Below, in pieces: positions 1 to 11,092 of a stretch of 64,000 nt of DNA. The position numbers and the translations under genes are program-made. Source of the stretch: Tolypeutes matacus (Eukaryota; Chordata; Mammalia; Cingulata; Chlamyphoridae); the NCBI GenBank assembly GCA_026826555.1, contig JAKSZT010021121.1:1558470-1622469 (forward strand), written 5' to 3'. The notes under the pieces were generated by a model. It did no database searches, was not told where the DNA came from, and was given only the letters and a program-made list of their open reading frames with translations. The stretch's first letter is position 1. Each line of letters opens with the position of its first letter.

Positions 1-284
1 TGTTCTGAGTCAGCTTCACGGGGCAGCAGGGTTGCTCCTGTGATGGGGAGCATTAGGCCCCCCCACTTTGTGGTCTCCAGTGCCGGGTGGGCTGGCCTCG
101 TCTCCCCGGGCCACCCCACTGTCCCCTCAGCTGCTCCCAAGCCCAGGCTCAGCCCTCGGAACTGCCTGGACTCACAGCCTCTCCTCTGCCCCCAGCAACC
201 GCCCAGCCCACCTGTGTCCCTGTGCCTTCTGAAGCCCTTTCCCTCCTGCCTGGGTGGCCTGCCCTCCTGTGCCCCTCAACCCTG

Positions 285-352
285 CCATCTCCCATTTGGG
301 GAAGCTAGGGTGCAGAGAGGCAGCAAGGCTTTCACAAGCCCTCGCAGCCAGG
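285..352 (-). repeat. MIR fragment
   Basis: The order 'cccatttggggaagc', then 'gtgcagagaggcagcaagg', then 'cagccagg' is a diverged antisense MIR core (the copy of 'cccattttacagatgaggaaactga...'). Confidence 0.45.
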
Positions 353-799
353 AAGGTTGGTGACCCTGAACCCAAGGCTGTCAGGCAAGTTCGGGCAGGA
401 GGAAGGGGAAGGAAGGCGCCCTCCCACCCCCACATCGAGTAGCTGGGCCCCTCCAAACGGGCTGGGCTGTCAGCCTCAGGGTCCTCAAGTCGGCTCCCTC
501 CCTGGCCGGCTGGCAGGGCCCAGACCTGAAACTCTCTGGGGCCTCCCACCAGCCAGAGAGAAACCCGCCCCACAAGCACCAGCCCACCCACTCCCTCTGC
601 CCCCAGCCCCTCTCAAGCAGCAGAGGCCCAGGAGAATGGGGAAGGCGGCCCGGGTGGGGGGACTCAGGTCCCCCTGGGTCTGCTGGCCTTCGAAATGCCC
701 CCGACTCCCCTCCTTGCCTCCTCGCTGCAGAAGTGGGCCGCTCCTTGGGTGGGGGCCCAGGCTGCCCCTCCGGTCCTGCTCCCCACCCAGCTATCATCT

Positions 800-905
800 G
801 ACGCCCCTCGGCAGCCCGTGGGATTAACTCTCCATGTGCAGATGGGGAACCCCAAGCCAAGAGAGGGAACACTTGCCCAAGTTCACACCGAAAGCAGAAC
901 GACAG
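800..905 (-). repeat. MIR fragment
   Basis: 'ctccatgtgcagatggggaa' followed by 'agagagggaacacttgccca' and 'gttcacacc' matches an antisense MIR core. Confidence 0.5.
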
Positions 906-1429
906 CTAGAAAATCCCCCTAAAATCCACCCTTGCCCCATGGAGGGCAGCGATGAGGCTGCCACAGCTTTGACTTCCTGACTGGGTTGGTCCCTCTGCCT
1001 CGGGCTGTCCCAGAGAGCCTGTGACTGGCCCGTCAGGCGGGAAGGCGGCCTCCCCTGCCCGCTCCGCTCCCTTACCTCTCTCAGGCTCCACCACCATCCT
1101 GCCGGCTCAGGGGACCTGCCTGGGAGGTCTTTGTTCCAAATCTGGGGAGCCCCCTGCCTCCATCGTGTCCTGGCCCACCTCCAGGCCGCTCTGCCAGCCC
1201 AAGCTGCTGCTCACAGACAAGCATCGCTCCCCACTTCTCCCCGCCCCTGCCTGGGCTGAGGCCACGGCAGGAAGCGCTCAGCCTGATTTCCTACAAGTGT
1301 TTGTCAGAAGGAGGGGGTTTGTCTGCGTGCAGAGTGAGAGCTGAAGGAGCTTAACCCCTTGTAGGCCCAGAGAAGGATTCACAGAAGCTTCTGAAGTCAG
1401 GCCTTGGGACTGTCTCAGCCAAGGCCCTC

Positions 1430-1500
1430 AAGATCAGATCGAGAGACCGAAGCCCAGAGAAGGCCAGAGGCTTGGCCAAGGTCGCACAGCATGCTCTTCC
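1430..1500 (-). repeat. MIR fragment
   Basis: 'gaagcccagagaaggccaga' then 'cttggccaaggtcgcacagc' is the antisense MIR core. A short sense-orientation MIR-like piece ('cctttcctcgctgggccttg') follows at about 1540-1640. Confidence 0.5.
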
Positions 1501-1844
1501 CTGACGCAGCCCCTCTGCCCTAGACCTTCTTCAACTGGAGCCAAGGCTCCTTTCCTCGCTGGGCCTTGGTGTCTACCTATACAATGGGAGCTCAGACTTG
1601 ATGTTTACCCAGAGCCCTTCCAGCTCCTATTCTCTGGCCGGTCTGCCAACATGTAACCAGACATCTCAGGGAGGCTACAACCATTCCTGCACCCCACCCA
1701 GTGTCCCTGCTGCATGGATTTCCCAGGTGGCGTGGAGGTGGGAAATTAGTTGATCAGGGGACTTGCCCCTGTTTTAAGTACCTTTCCAGGACAAGACACA
1801 GATTTATCCCACTGGGCAAGTAGCCTTTCCTCGAACCTCCTGTT

Positions 1845-2330
1845 TACTCATTTATTCATTCAGCAGGTACTTACTCAGCTCCGACTGTGTGCCAAGCACT
1901 TTTCCAGGTGCCCCAGGAACATGGCAGTGCACAAGACAGGCAAACCCCTGCTCTATTTCTATAATTCCAGGGGGAGAGGTATGAACAAAACAGAGCAGGG
2001 TGAGATGGAACAGAGATCCACATCCCAGGCTACTTCTGTGAAAAACTGAAGCCCAGGATTTGCCCCAGACCAAGAGAATCAGTCTCTGGGAACTGGCGGT
2101 TTTAAAAGCTCCCCAAGTGACAGGGATATGTGGCCCTGGTAGAGAACCCCTGAGACAGAGAGTGATGGATTGGGGAGGAGGGTGAGGGGATAGCCAAGGA
2201 AGGTCACCTTGAGGAGGTGACATTCAATCAATGAACAGGAAGGAAGAGAGGGACAAGAACAAGCTACAAGATGGGCTGGGCTCTCCCTGAGAAGAGCAAG
2301 GCTTGTGTACATGGAGCAGAGTGAGGCAAG
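1845..2330 (+). repeat. Ancient interspersed repeat, family uncertain
   Basis: It starts with 'ttcattcagcaggtacttac', continues with 'tgtgtgccaagcacttttcc' and 'gtgcacaagacaggcaaacc', and ends with a 'gaaggtcaccttgaggaggt' block. This word order recurs at 29670-30025 in the same window, which supports a dispersed old repeat rather than unique DNA. I cannot name the family from the text alone. Confidence 0.5.
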
Positions 2331-2411
2331 GGGAAGAGGCAGGAGCTATGGCTGGAGGGGCAGGTGCAGTATGGGACCTCATGCATGGCTCCCAGCTCTG
2401 CCCTCCTTCAC

Positions 2412-2540
2412 CCTCCATGTTTTAGAGATTCTGATTCAGAAAATAAAAAAGAAACTTTTAAAAAGCAGGCCTCTGTATTGCCCCCAAATCCTCCAAGTGA
2501 TTCTGATGCATGGCCAGGTTTGAGAACCACCAATGTAGGA
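2412..2540 (+). repeat. MER20-like DNA transposon fragment
   Basis: 'gattctgattcagaaaata' and later 'gtgattctgatgcatggcca' ending 'tttgagaaccacc' are typical of MER20-type hAT elements. Only a partial copy is present. Confidence 0.5.
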
Positions 2541-2544
2541 GAAA

Positions 2545-2745
2545 GAGCACTGGAGTTGACACAGGCCTGGATTCAAATCCCGACTCTTGCCAGCTCTGTG
2601 ACTTCAGTGCTTCTCCTCTCTAACCTCAGTTTCCTCATGTGGAAAACAGGAGTAAGAGTAGACACCCACAAGACTGCTGTGGAGATTCAATGAGGTAATG
2701 ACTGCAAAGTGCAGGGCATGGGCCAGGGACGTGGCAGTTATTTAT
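2545..2745 (+). repeat. MIR SINE
   Basis: The near full-length order is visible: 'gcctggattcaaatcccgac', 'cagctctgtgacttcagtgc', 'ctcagtttcctcatgtggaa', then 'ggagattcaatgaggtaatg'. Confidence 0.85.
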
Positions 2746-2757
2746 TGAGCTGTAACT

Positions 2758-2800
2758 GTATTATTATTATTATTATTGTCATCATCATTATCATCACTTC
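2758..2800 (+). repeat. (ATT)n/(ATC)n microsatellite
   Basis: A run of ATT triplets changes to ATC/CATT triplets directly after the MIR tail. Confidence 0.85.
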
Positions 2801-3429
2801 TGGATGAGTCTCTGGTCGCCTCCAAGGACCAGGTCTTATTCCTTTTCCAAGGGCCTGGCACACTGTTTGTGGTGTATAAATGTGTGAATTGATTGACTGA
2901 CTGAATGAATTAACTTTCTCAAGGTCAGCTCGTGAATCTCCGGCAGAGCTGGGGCTAAGAACCAGATGCCGTCATCCCAGTAATCGCCCTGCACCCCACC
3001 CCCACTCTTGCCTTTTACCCACATCTGGGTGGCAGGACTCAACCCCCAGCCCCCAGCCCAATGTGGAGCAGAGCCAAACCCTAATGAGGCTCCACCCTGC
3101 CAGCTCTGGTGACCATGTGGGCCATTGTGAGAGGGGTGGGCTCCTCTGACACCCCGTCACTCACTCACCCTCCCTCCCTGGTCATTAACCCAGCAGCGCT
3201 GCCATCAATGCCAGGTGGCTGCCGCTGGCTGCCAGGCCCGCCCAGTGGCCCCTGGATAACCCCAAGCCCATCTTTAGGGGCAGCCACCCAACACCAAGGA
3301 AAACCCTACAGAGTACTCTGTTCTCTCTCTTCCCATCCCCAACCCTTACCAACCCACCTCCCTGCCTGGACTCATGCCACGCTTGCCCCCTCCTGGAACA
3401 CCATCTCCACCCACAGGCCTAATTCTACT

Positions 3430-3900
3430 TAACCAAAGTAGCACGTCCCTTACAAAGCAACTGAGCTCTTTATCACCACCCTCCAAACCCACCCCTCTCA
3501 GTTTGGCCCATCTTTCACTCAGAAACAACCATCATCCTGAACACTTTCCTCTCCCTTACACCCCTAGCCAGTCCATCACCGACTCTCGCTGATTTGACTT
3601 CCCAAATCCCACTACGATCTGGCCACTTCTCTGTGTCCCCACGGCCAGCCTCCTGGCCCGGCCACCGGATCTCCACGTGGCCTCCTGCAGCAGCCTCTTG
3701 GGACCCTCCAGTCCATTCCCTGATCTGCACCATAGGGTTCTTTCCAAAAACAGACGCTTCCAAACACAGCCCTCCTTGTTTAAGCCCTCGGGTGGCTACC
3801 CCTTGCTCTGAGAAGGAAGGGGAAACTCCATCTCTCGTCTGCCTCCCCGCCCTCGCTCCAGACACAAGGGCCTCCTTAGGGTTCCTCGAGCAGATGAGCC
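3430..3900 (+). repeat. L2-like LINE fragment (diverged)
   Basis: Diverged L2 3'-half words are seen, such as 'cactacgatctggccacttc' and 'ccctcgggtggctaccccttg'. Boundaries are approximate. Confidence 0.4.
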
Positions 3901-4144
3901 TGCTCACCCCGTTAGCTTCAGGGCAACCTGCAGAGCTCAGCTCTGCCGCACCCTCTGCGGGGACTCAGCTCCTTTGGAATTACTCTTTGGGTGTGATTAT
4001 TTGACTCATGTCCGTGTCTGGGACTCAAGTGTGAGTCCTGCGAGCCGCTCCCCGTCCTAGCCCCAGGGCCCGACACACGCAGTCAGGAGGTGCTGGCTGT
4101 GCCATCTGTGAATCCAGCCAGGTGCCCACCTGGCTCCAGCCAGG

Positions 4145-4262
4145 CTGCTGTAATCATCTCCATTTCACAGCTGGCTGAGCAAGGGCGCTCAGTGCCCAAG
4201 CACCTGCCCAAGGTCCCAAAGCTGGCGAGTGCAGGGCAGAGTCAAACACAGACCAGGCTCTC
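4145..4262 (-). repeat. MIR fragment
   Basis: 'atcatctccatttcacagct', then 'cacctgcccaaggtcccaaa' and 'agagtcaaacacagaccagg' follow antisense MIR order. Confidence 0.7.
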
Positions 4263-4439
4263 AAGACTAAGTATGGTGCTCAGGCCACTGCAGCTGCAGA
4301 GGCAGCTGATGCCTGTGCATGACCACAGGGGCAGAGCTTAGTGACACCTAACTGCCACTCACTAAGCCTCATTAACGGCATCATTAATAAGGCACAGGGC
4401 CTTTCCATTGGCTAAAGCGCTTTCTTGTCCTTCATAGCT

Positions 4440-4552
4440 CTACACGCTTAGCAATAGCCTTGGAGAGTGGGCAGGACCACAGGATTTTCCATTGTACAGA
4501 TGAGGAAACTGAGGCCCAGAGAGGGGAAAGGACTAGCTCCTGAGGTCACCCA
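4440..4552 (-). repeat. MIR fragment
   Basis: 'ccattgtacagatgaggaaa', 'ctgaggcccagagagggga' and 'gaggtcacccagc' form a well-preserved antisense MIR core. Confidence 0.8.
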
Positions 4553-4989
4553 GCAAAAAACAAAAACAAAAACAAATCTTTGGCTCCCACTGCCAGGGCT
4601 GGAGTGCTTTCCCCAGTAGCACGCCCACATGCGGCTGCATCTGCACAAGCTGGGAGCCCCAGCAAGCTTGCCGCCACCTGCTCCCCCCAGCCTTGGGTCA
4701 TGATGCTCTAACAACACGGTGGCCATTTCTCACCCACTTTCCCACTGCCCACCCCTCTGCCTTCCCCTCCCTCCACAATCATTCCTGAGCTCCTAAGCAT
4801 CCAACCTGTTAAGTAGCCTAGAAGCCAAGTCTTTCCTTCTTCAAGTCTTCTGGTGTAGCCAGGACACTCCCCAGCACCGGGAAGGCGTCGCTTGGTGACA
4901 TGGTGAGCCCTTCACACTGGGGCCAACACACAAGGTCCTGAGGCCCAGGGATATGGTGGGACCCCTGGCCCCTCCTGGCCTCAGCAGCT

Positions 4990-5365
4990 GGAGACCAAGT
5001 TCTTGCCCGAGTCCTGCCACTGACTCACTGAGTGGCCTTGGCCAAGTGCGTTCCCCTCTCTAAGTCTTGGGACCTGGGAATTGATGAGATTATCCCTGAG
5101 GTTCTTCAAGCACTAGACACCCTGGGTTCGTTTGAGGCTGAAACGCTGTGCTGGCAGAAGGCTGAATGGTACATGGGCTTTGAGGGCAGAGAATTCCAGG
5201 TTCTCCTTTGGAAGCAGTGTGGCTTTGGGCAAGTCACTTAACCTCTGTGAATCCCGGTTTCCTTACATGTAAAATGGCATAATCCTCCTCATTTCACAGG
5301 GTCCTTGGGATGACTGATGAGCCCAGGTGCCTGAAGTCCTTGGCCTGGCACAGAGTAACTGTTCA
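4990..5365 (+). repeat. Two adjacent MIR SINE copies
   Basis: The first copy (about 4990-5110) shows 'cctgccactgactcactgag' and 'ccttggccaagtgcgttccc'. The second (about 5165-5365) shows 'gtgtggctttgggcaagtca', 'cggtttccttacatgtaaaa' and the 3' part 'ggtgcctgaagtccttggcc'. Confidence 0.75.
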
Positions 5366-5679
5366 CAGGTAAATGGCATTAGCCCATATGGCTCGCTCCC
5401 TGCAGGACTGAGTTTAATTTTGCTAACACTGGTGATTCCCTGGTATCAGATACAGCTCCAGCTTTGGATCACAGACACAAGGGGGGTAGGGGTGGGCAGC
5501 CCTTCAAAGTGGACGGAATGCTGCTGTCTCCCTGTGATCTCCTTCCCTGTGGCCCCAAATCAGCTCCTGGGGCCACTGACGCAGCTGGAAACACTGCCCC
5601 CACCTGGAGTAGGTAAGGAGGAAGGAGGCCTTCCTTTGCCACCAAAACAGGGTTTATGAGGAGTGGGTGGCCCTACCGA

Positions 5680-5725
5680 GGTACACACATACACACACAC
5701 TCACACTGACACTCACACACACTCA
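5680..5725 (+). repeat. (CA)n-rich microsatellite
   Basis: Imperfect CA/CACT dinucleotide tract running from 'gtacacacatacacacacac' to 'acacacactcaa'. Confidence 0.85.
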
Positions 5726-5784
5726 ATTTAATGCTCAATGAAGAGCCAAACAAAAAAATCTGCATGTGCCAGGAGTGCACTGCT

Positions 5785-5940
5785 AATAGGAAACCTTTAT
5801 TGAGCATGTCACGAGTCCAGCTCATGTAAAGGCCTTTCCATGGACTGGGATCTCATTTAAACCTCACACCAATCCAAGGAGGTAGGAATTATTCCCGCTT
5901 TACAAAGGAGGAAGCTGGGTCTGAACCAAGCTGTCTGATT
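5785..5940 (-). repeat. MIR fragment
   Basis: 'ctttattgagcatgtcacga', 'ctcatttaaacctcacacca', 'ttattcccgctttacaaagg' and 'aggaagctgggtctgaac' follow antisense MIR order. Confidence 0.7.
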
Positions 5941-6036
5941 GCAGAGATGACAATCTTAATTGCTTCTCAATTGATCTTTGTAGTAGGTGTCCAACCTCAA
6001 TGTCCAATAATAAAGAGTCACTGAAATAAATGATAT

Positions 6037-6224
6037 ATATATATATTTTTAAAGATTTTTTATTTATTTATTCATTTATGCCCCCCTTGCTGGTTGTGCT
6101 CGTTGGGTCAGCTAACCACGCCGTGCGGGCGGGCTTGCCTTCACCAGGAGGCCCCGGGAACCGAACCCGGGGCCTCCCATATGGTAAACGGGAGCCCTAC
6201 TGATTGAGCCACAGCCGCTTCCCG
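6037..6224 (-). mobile_element. tRNA-derived SINE (xenarthran DAS-type), antisense
   Basis: Read on the minus strand it has a head starting 'gggaagcggctgtggctcaa', an internal promoter B-box-like 'gggttcggttcccgg', a GC-rich body and an A/T-rich tail. A 7-bp target duplication 'atgatat' flanks it (6030-6036 and 6225-6231). It is inserted in the old L1 3' end. The same subfamily occurs at 8632, 25549, 42058 and 45111. Confidence 0.92.
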
Positions 6225-6277
6225 ATGATATTTCCATTCGAAGGAATGTTATGCAGCTATGAAAAGCCATGCTGTAG

Positions 6278-6562
6278 GGGAGCAGATGTGGCTCGAATGG
6301 TTGAGCTCCTGCCTCCCACATGGGAGGTACCAGGTTCTGAAAAAACAAAAATGGCCCTGAAAAAACAAAAATGAACAACAAGCAGAACAAATGAAAAACC
6401 AACTCAGTGTCTCTTGAAAAAAACAAAAATGAACAACAAGCAAAACAAATGAAAAACCAACTCAGGGAAGCCGATGTGGTTCAGTGGTTGAGCACTGGCT
6501 TCCCACATACAAGGACCCAGGTTCAATTCCCAGCCCCTGGTACCTACAAAAAAAAAAAAAAA
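6278..6562 (+). mobile_element. Dimeric DAS-type SINE with internal duplication
   Basis: There are two tRNA-like heads: 'ggagcagatgtggctcgaat' at about 6279 and 'gaagccgatgtggttcagtg' at about 6467. Between them an A-rich linker (key words 'aacaacaagca', 'aaccaactcag') is present twice in tandem. A perfect 16-bp target duplication 'aaaagccatgctgtag' flanks the insert (6262-6277 and 6563-6578). It ends in a pure A tail. Confidence 0.92.
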
Positions 6563-7815
6563 AAAAGCCATGCTGTAGAAGAGTATGGAATGGTATAAAA
6601 ACTGTGATGCTAAGTGAACAAGCCCATTATAAAATAAAATATAAAATATTTATCTAGCTTGAGCTCATGAGCTCAATAAAAGAAAAACACAGTAAAATAT
6701 GGGGGAAGGAGAGGAGGGAAGAAGTAAGGGAAGGAAGGAGAGAGAAAAAGAGAGAGACAAAGATAGAGAAGGATGTGCACCAAATGTTTACAGTAATTAT
6801 CCCTGGGTGGATAATTATAGGCAATTTTACCTTCTTTTTGCTTACGAGTATTTTCTGATAATAAAATTTGCCTTAATAATAAGAGAAAAACGAACATTTA
6901 CTATTATGAAGGGGGGAAAAACACAAAAAAACACCACCTCCCATCTGTGTAGAGCTTCATTCCAATGAGACTTGGGGTGTGTCCCTCTTGAGTTTCCCTC
7001 CTATGAAAGCTGGTCTCTTTGAGACCCCCTGCAGCTCTGTGACATCCTGTAACTCCCCTCACACATCTTCTTCTCCTATTTTTAAACTCCAGATACTATG
7101 TTTCTTTTCTGTGTATTAGGCCATTATGCAACAGGTTGGGACACATGAAAATCACAAAAAGGAAAGAATGCAATTAGCACCCAGCCTTAGCCACTCTTAA
7201 CATTTTGGAGCGTGGCATGTGTTGTCCAATTGGATCCACATAATCAGGTATTTAGGCAGACAAGGAAAGACGAGAGAGATTATGGAACTTTCCCGAAGTT
7301 GCACAGCCCAGTAGAGCAGAGTTGAGTGTGTCCAAAAGTAAAGCATTACATTTGAGATGAATCCCTTGCTTGGGGTTGCTGAATGCAGCCTCCTGGACCC
7401 CGTGGCTATGGTCCCAGGACCCCAAAAAGACTGACAGCTGGGCAGCCCACTCTGGCTTTGAACCCTGGCCCTTCTCCCTGAATAGGCTCAGTGGGGAGAA
7501 TGCTAGCAAGGGCCCAGGGGCTGGGCTGGCCCATGTCCAGGAGAACCTGGTGCAGAAGCAGCTCTGGGGAGCAGGAGGTTTTGCTTGGCAACAGAGCTGG
7601 AGTTAGGCTACACTTGGCAAGAAAGACCAGAGCCAAGATGGAGCTATAGGCTGGGAGACAGAAGGGACCATGGAGTTAAAAATGCAAGGCTTTGGAGGCA
7701 GAAACAAATCTGGTAGATCTGACCTCAGACACATTTCCAAACCTCTCTGATGTTCTCATCCATAGACTGAAGATAATACTTCCCTCAGAAGTGTGTGTGT
7801 AAAGTAACAGGATAG

Positions 7816-7906
7816 GGAGTGGACGTGGCTCAGTGGTTGAGCGCCTGCTTCCCAGGGTTCAATCCCTGGTACCTCCTAAAAACAAACAAACAAACAACAA
7901 AAAAGA
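7816..7906 (+). mobile_element. Short monomeric DAS-type SINE
   Basis: A head 'gggagtggacgtggctcagt' is followed by B-box-like 'gggttcaatccctgg' and an (AAAC)n tail. No clear target duplication is visible. Confidence 0.8.
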
Positions 7907-8090
7907 CATAGACTGATAGAATGGATGAAAAAATATGAGCTATCTCTATGCTGTCTACAAGACAGTCACCTCAGATATAAGGACACAATCAGGTTGAAAG
8001 TGAAAGGTTAGAAAAAGATTTCCATGCAAACAGTAACCAAAAAAGAGCTGGAGTAGCGATACTAATATCGAACAAAATAGATTAAAAACA
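7907..8090 (+). repeat. LINE-1 ORF2 (endonuclease region) fragment
   Basis: With stops and frame shifts, the plus strand can be aligned by eye to the start of L1 ORF2. Words such as 'aggacacaatcaggttgaaa', 'tttccatgcaaacagtaacc' and 'gctggagtagcgatactaat' are typical. The copy is a dead fragment of under 200 bp. Confidence 0.6.
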
Positions 8091-8631
8091 AAAAACAAAC
8101 AAAACCCGGAGATGTGTTTGCATGGTTTAGCACAAGGAGGTGCTCAGCAAATGGGGGGCTGCTGGTAGCCTCCTCCATGCTCCCCTGGTCAACTGCAGCA
8201 GCCGCCCCGCTCCTGAATCACCCTCCAACCCCTCGGCACGGGCTGCTGGATAAATCTTCTTAGGGCATCAGGTCAGTCCCCTGCTTAAAGACCATCTATG
8301 GCTCCTGCCACTTTCAGGTTGAAGGACAGACTTCTGGTCCAGAATTCAGGCTCCGAGGGACCTGTCCACAAGTCAGAGGGCTGGTGCACTGCACAATTCA
8401 CAGCACAGACCAGGAGCCTCATCTCATAAAGGTTTCCTTCCCAAATCCCACACTTCCGCCAAAAGCGAGCAGGGAAGTGGCAGTGGGGTGTGAGCCTTCC
8501 GGCCTGGCTCCTATGGGGTTCCCTGAACCACCAGGAAACCCCCAACTCCCAGCTGCCATGCAGAAGCAACGTCAGCCTTCCATCCCGAGACACCTTTCAC
8601 ATGCACTGTTCTTAAAAAAAAAAAAAAAAGA

Positions 8632-8814
8632 GGGAAGCGGCTGTGGCTCAATCAGTGGGGCTCCCGTTTGCCATGTGGGAGGCCCCGGGTTCGGTTCCCG
8701 GGGCCTCCTGGTGGGGGCGGGCCCGCCCACGCGGCGTGGTTGGCTGGCCCGGCGAGCGTGGGCAGCAAGGGGGGGATAAATGAACAAATAAATAAAGTCT
8801 TAAAAAAAAAAAAA
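8632..8814 (+). mobile_element. tRNA-derived SINE (DAS-type)
   Basis: A complete head 'gggaagcggctgtggctcaa', B box 'gggttcggttcccgg', GC-rich body and 'ataaataaa' tail end in an A run. The insert sits between A-rich tracts (8613-8629 and 8829-8866), so its target duplication is obscure. CpGs are well preserved, which suggests a young copy. Confidence 0.9.
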
Positions 8815-8829
8815 AATTCTCTCTTTATT

Positions 8830-8862
<33 letters not shown>

Positions 8863-9009
8863 GAAGAAAGATAAGAGCCCTGGTTAGTGGCCTTTACCTA
8901 TTTCCCTGGTGTAAATACATCACTGAGGCCAGGCTCGAGGTACCTGCACAATGCTGCTGAATGCAGGATTGGGAAGAAAAGTGCAGAATCAGCTCTTGCA
9001 AGCAGACAC

Positions 9010-9200
9010 TGGCCTCAGATGTAAGGACATCTGCGTTGAAACCAGGTTACAACTGCACAGTGCAAGCTAACCCCTATAAAGAGCTCTGCGACCTCAGTGA
9101 GTGGCTTAACCTCCCGGAGCCTCAGTCTTCTCAGCTGTAATATGGGGACAATGATAGCGCCTACCTCATAGCAATGCTGTAAAAACTGATAGAATTGAGA
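9010..9200 (+). repeat. MIR SINE
   Basis: 'agctctgcgacctcagtgag', 'ctcagtcttctcagctgtaa' and 'tggggacaatgatagcgcct' match MIR sense order. Confidence 0.75.
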
Positions 9201-9439
9201 TGCTCAACAACCATGTATTGAGCATCTATACACCGGTGACAAAACAGACAAGAGTTCTTGCCCTCTCAGACCTCACTCCATGCAGTAAGCCCTTGGCACA
9301 GCAGCTGGGATAATTCACTTAATAAACACCAGCTATTATTGCCAACGCTATCATTACTGTTATTCTTTCCCTTCTCTAGGCTTCAGTTTCCTCACCTGCA
9401 AACTTAGAATGTGGGACGAACAAAAGCTTTCTATCATGC

Positions 9440-9560
9440 TTTGAGTCTCAAAGTGGTACTGAAGTGGATATTATCATCCCCATTTAATAGCTGGGAAAAC
9501 CGAAGCTCTCAGAACTGAAGCCAGACTGGGGACTCGAACCTGGGTCTTCTAACTCCTGGC
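9440..9560 (-). repeat. MIR fragment
   Basis: 'ttatcatccccatttaatag', 'gctgggaaaaccgaagctct' and 'ggggactcgaacctgggtct' are in antisense MIR order. Confidence 0.65.
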
Positions 9561-11092
9561 CTCCAGCTCGTTCCTGTCTCCCAAGATGAAGGAAACATAG
9601 GAAGGGCCTGGCATTCAGCTGATGGTGTGAATGTTTTAAAAATACTCTCCCTCTCCACCCTCCTGGGGGAAAACTGGGATGACGGGGCATGTACCAGTTT
9701 CCAAAATACCCTCTCAGCATGACAGCCTACAGTGTCCGACCTGTTCCCAGTCTCTCCAGAAACCCGAACCCAGTGCCTCTGGCAGTGTGCAAGCTGGTGG
9801 GGGCTGATGAAATCCCCTTGCAAGAAACAGTCCAAATCACATGTTGCAAATGAAAACCGGCTGGCCTTTGTGAGGCGAAGGCCACCCGTGGGCACTTTCT
9901 TCCTCCTGCAGAAGCACTGAGGTCCTCCCTGGGAATAAATTCCAAATAGGAAGCCCCAGAAACACCACGGGTTCCATCTCCCTGGCTGTAAGGAAGCCAG
10001 ATTTAGGTCCCCTCTGACCAACGGACAGCTATTCTATTTTCTTGACAGAAGCAAACCAACAGTCAAAAAATAACACCCACCATCTCCAGAGGAGGTGCCT
10101 GAAAATTCTCTTGGAAAGTCCTTGTATGTGTCTAACCTGCTTTAGTCTCAGCCCATTTCTTCTTGTTCTGTCCTAGAGGACAGAAATAATGTCTCTTTTC
10201 ACCGCAACCTGTCTCAGGTTCTCCTCTCAGCTCCAAGTGGCCCAGATTTGTTATCAACAACTTACCTTTCCAACTTTCTCACTCAAAAGCAGAGTTTTTT
10301 AAACATAGAAAATGATCTGCTCCAACTTGTCTTTCTTTTTCAACAAAAGTAAAGGAACTGGGAAAAGTCTCGTTCAAGGTCACGCAAGCAGGTCGGGCTC
10401 TGCCCGCGCCAGCCCCATCACCCTGGGGAGAGGCCGGCTCCACTCCTGCCCTGCGGTGCGCCCTTGGGCAAGCCGCGCCCCCTCTCCGGGTCTCTTCATC
10501 TGTGCACCAGGAGGGGACTGACCTTATTTCCGCAGTTCTACCACTGTCCAGACTGCCCACTCCCACGAGGGCCCTTGCTCTATCCCCCTCCCCCTGCCAA
10601 AAAGAGGAAAAGAAACTTGCTTTTGGCGTCCGGGTACGGCGCGCGGCTCCGAGCCGCCAGGCTGCGCAAATGTTGCCTGGAGAGCAAACCTCACACAAAT
10701 CCCACGGCAGAGGCGCCCCGCCTCCCGGTAACCGCAGCAACCCGGCCACGCCTCCAGCCCAAACACAGCCGAGGCCCCGCCAAGGACCACCCCCGGGCTC
10801 CCTCCCCGCCCTGCATTAAGCTGCGGCTGGAGAGACAGAGAAAAAGCCAACGCCCCATTGTGCGGAGGTGGAGACTGAGGCCGAGGGCGCTGCCGGCGGG
10901 CGCCGCGAGCCTTCTCCTTCCCGTGCGCGCGGGGATTCCACGTGGAGAGACTGAAAGCGGCGCCGCCCCACGCAGCGGAGCCACGGGCGCCGCGTGTGGC
11001 CCGTCCCCATTGCCGGGACGGAGACGCTGAGGACGGGCCAGCGCCCGGTACCTGCCCCGAGCCCGCCCCAGCGCGCGCTCCCCTCGCCTCAC

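Larger units (their letters stand above)
5985..6890 (+). repeat. Old L1M 3' end, split by two SINEs
   Basis: Read without the two SINE inserts, the flanks join into a typical L1M 3' untranslated region. They give 'caacctcaatgtccaataat', then 'gaaggaatgttatgcagcta', then 'gctgtagaagagtatggaat', then 'ttatccctgggtggataat'. The pieces are 5985-6036, 6225-6277 and 6563-6890. A purine-rich GA tract (about 6702-6771) lies inside the last piece. The SINEs are therefore younger than this L1 copy. Confidence 0.7.
1..10379 (-). other. Presumed AKNA intron 1, no coding exon seen
   Basis: This left block has no reading frame that resembles a protein family I recognise on either strand. The long frames in 40-1344 are GC-rich and overlap antisense frames of similar length, as expected by chance. 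Because the CpG island at 10380-11640 looks like a minus-strand first exon with a donor at 11093/11092, and because AKNA follows WHRN in mammals, I infer that this is AKNA intron 1. What it visibly holds is repeats: many MIR pieces, one L1M 3' end broken by two SINEs, three further SINE or L1 pieces and simple repeats. The parts between them look like unique intronic DNA. Confidence 0.5.

Noticed and set aside
1..10379. Search for AKNA coding exons
   Set aside because: No frame with recognisable AKNA sequence or convincing exon borders was found. The region is treated as intron on synteny grounds only.
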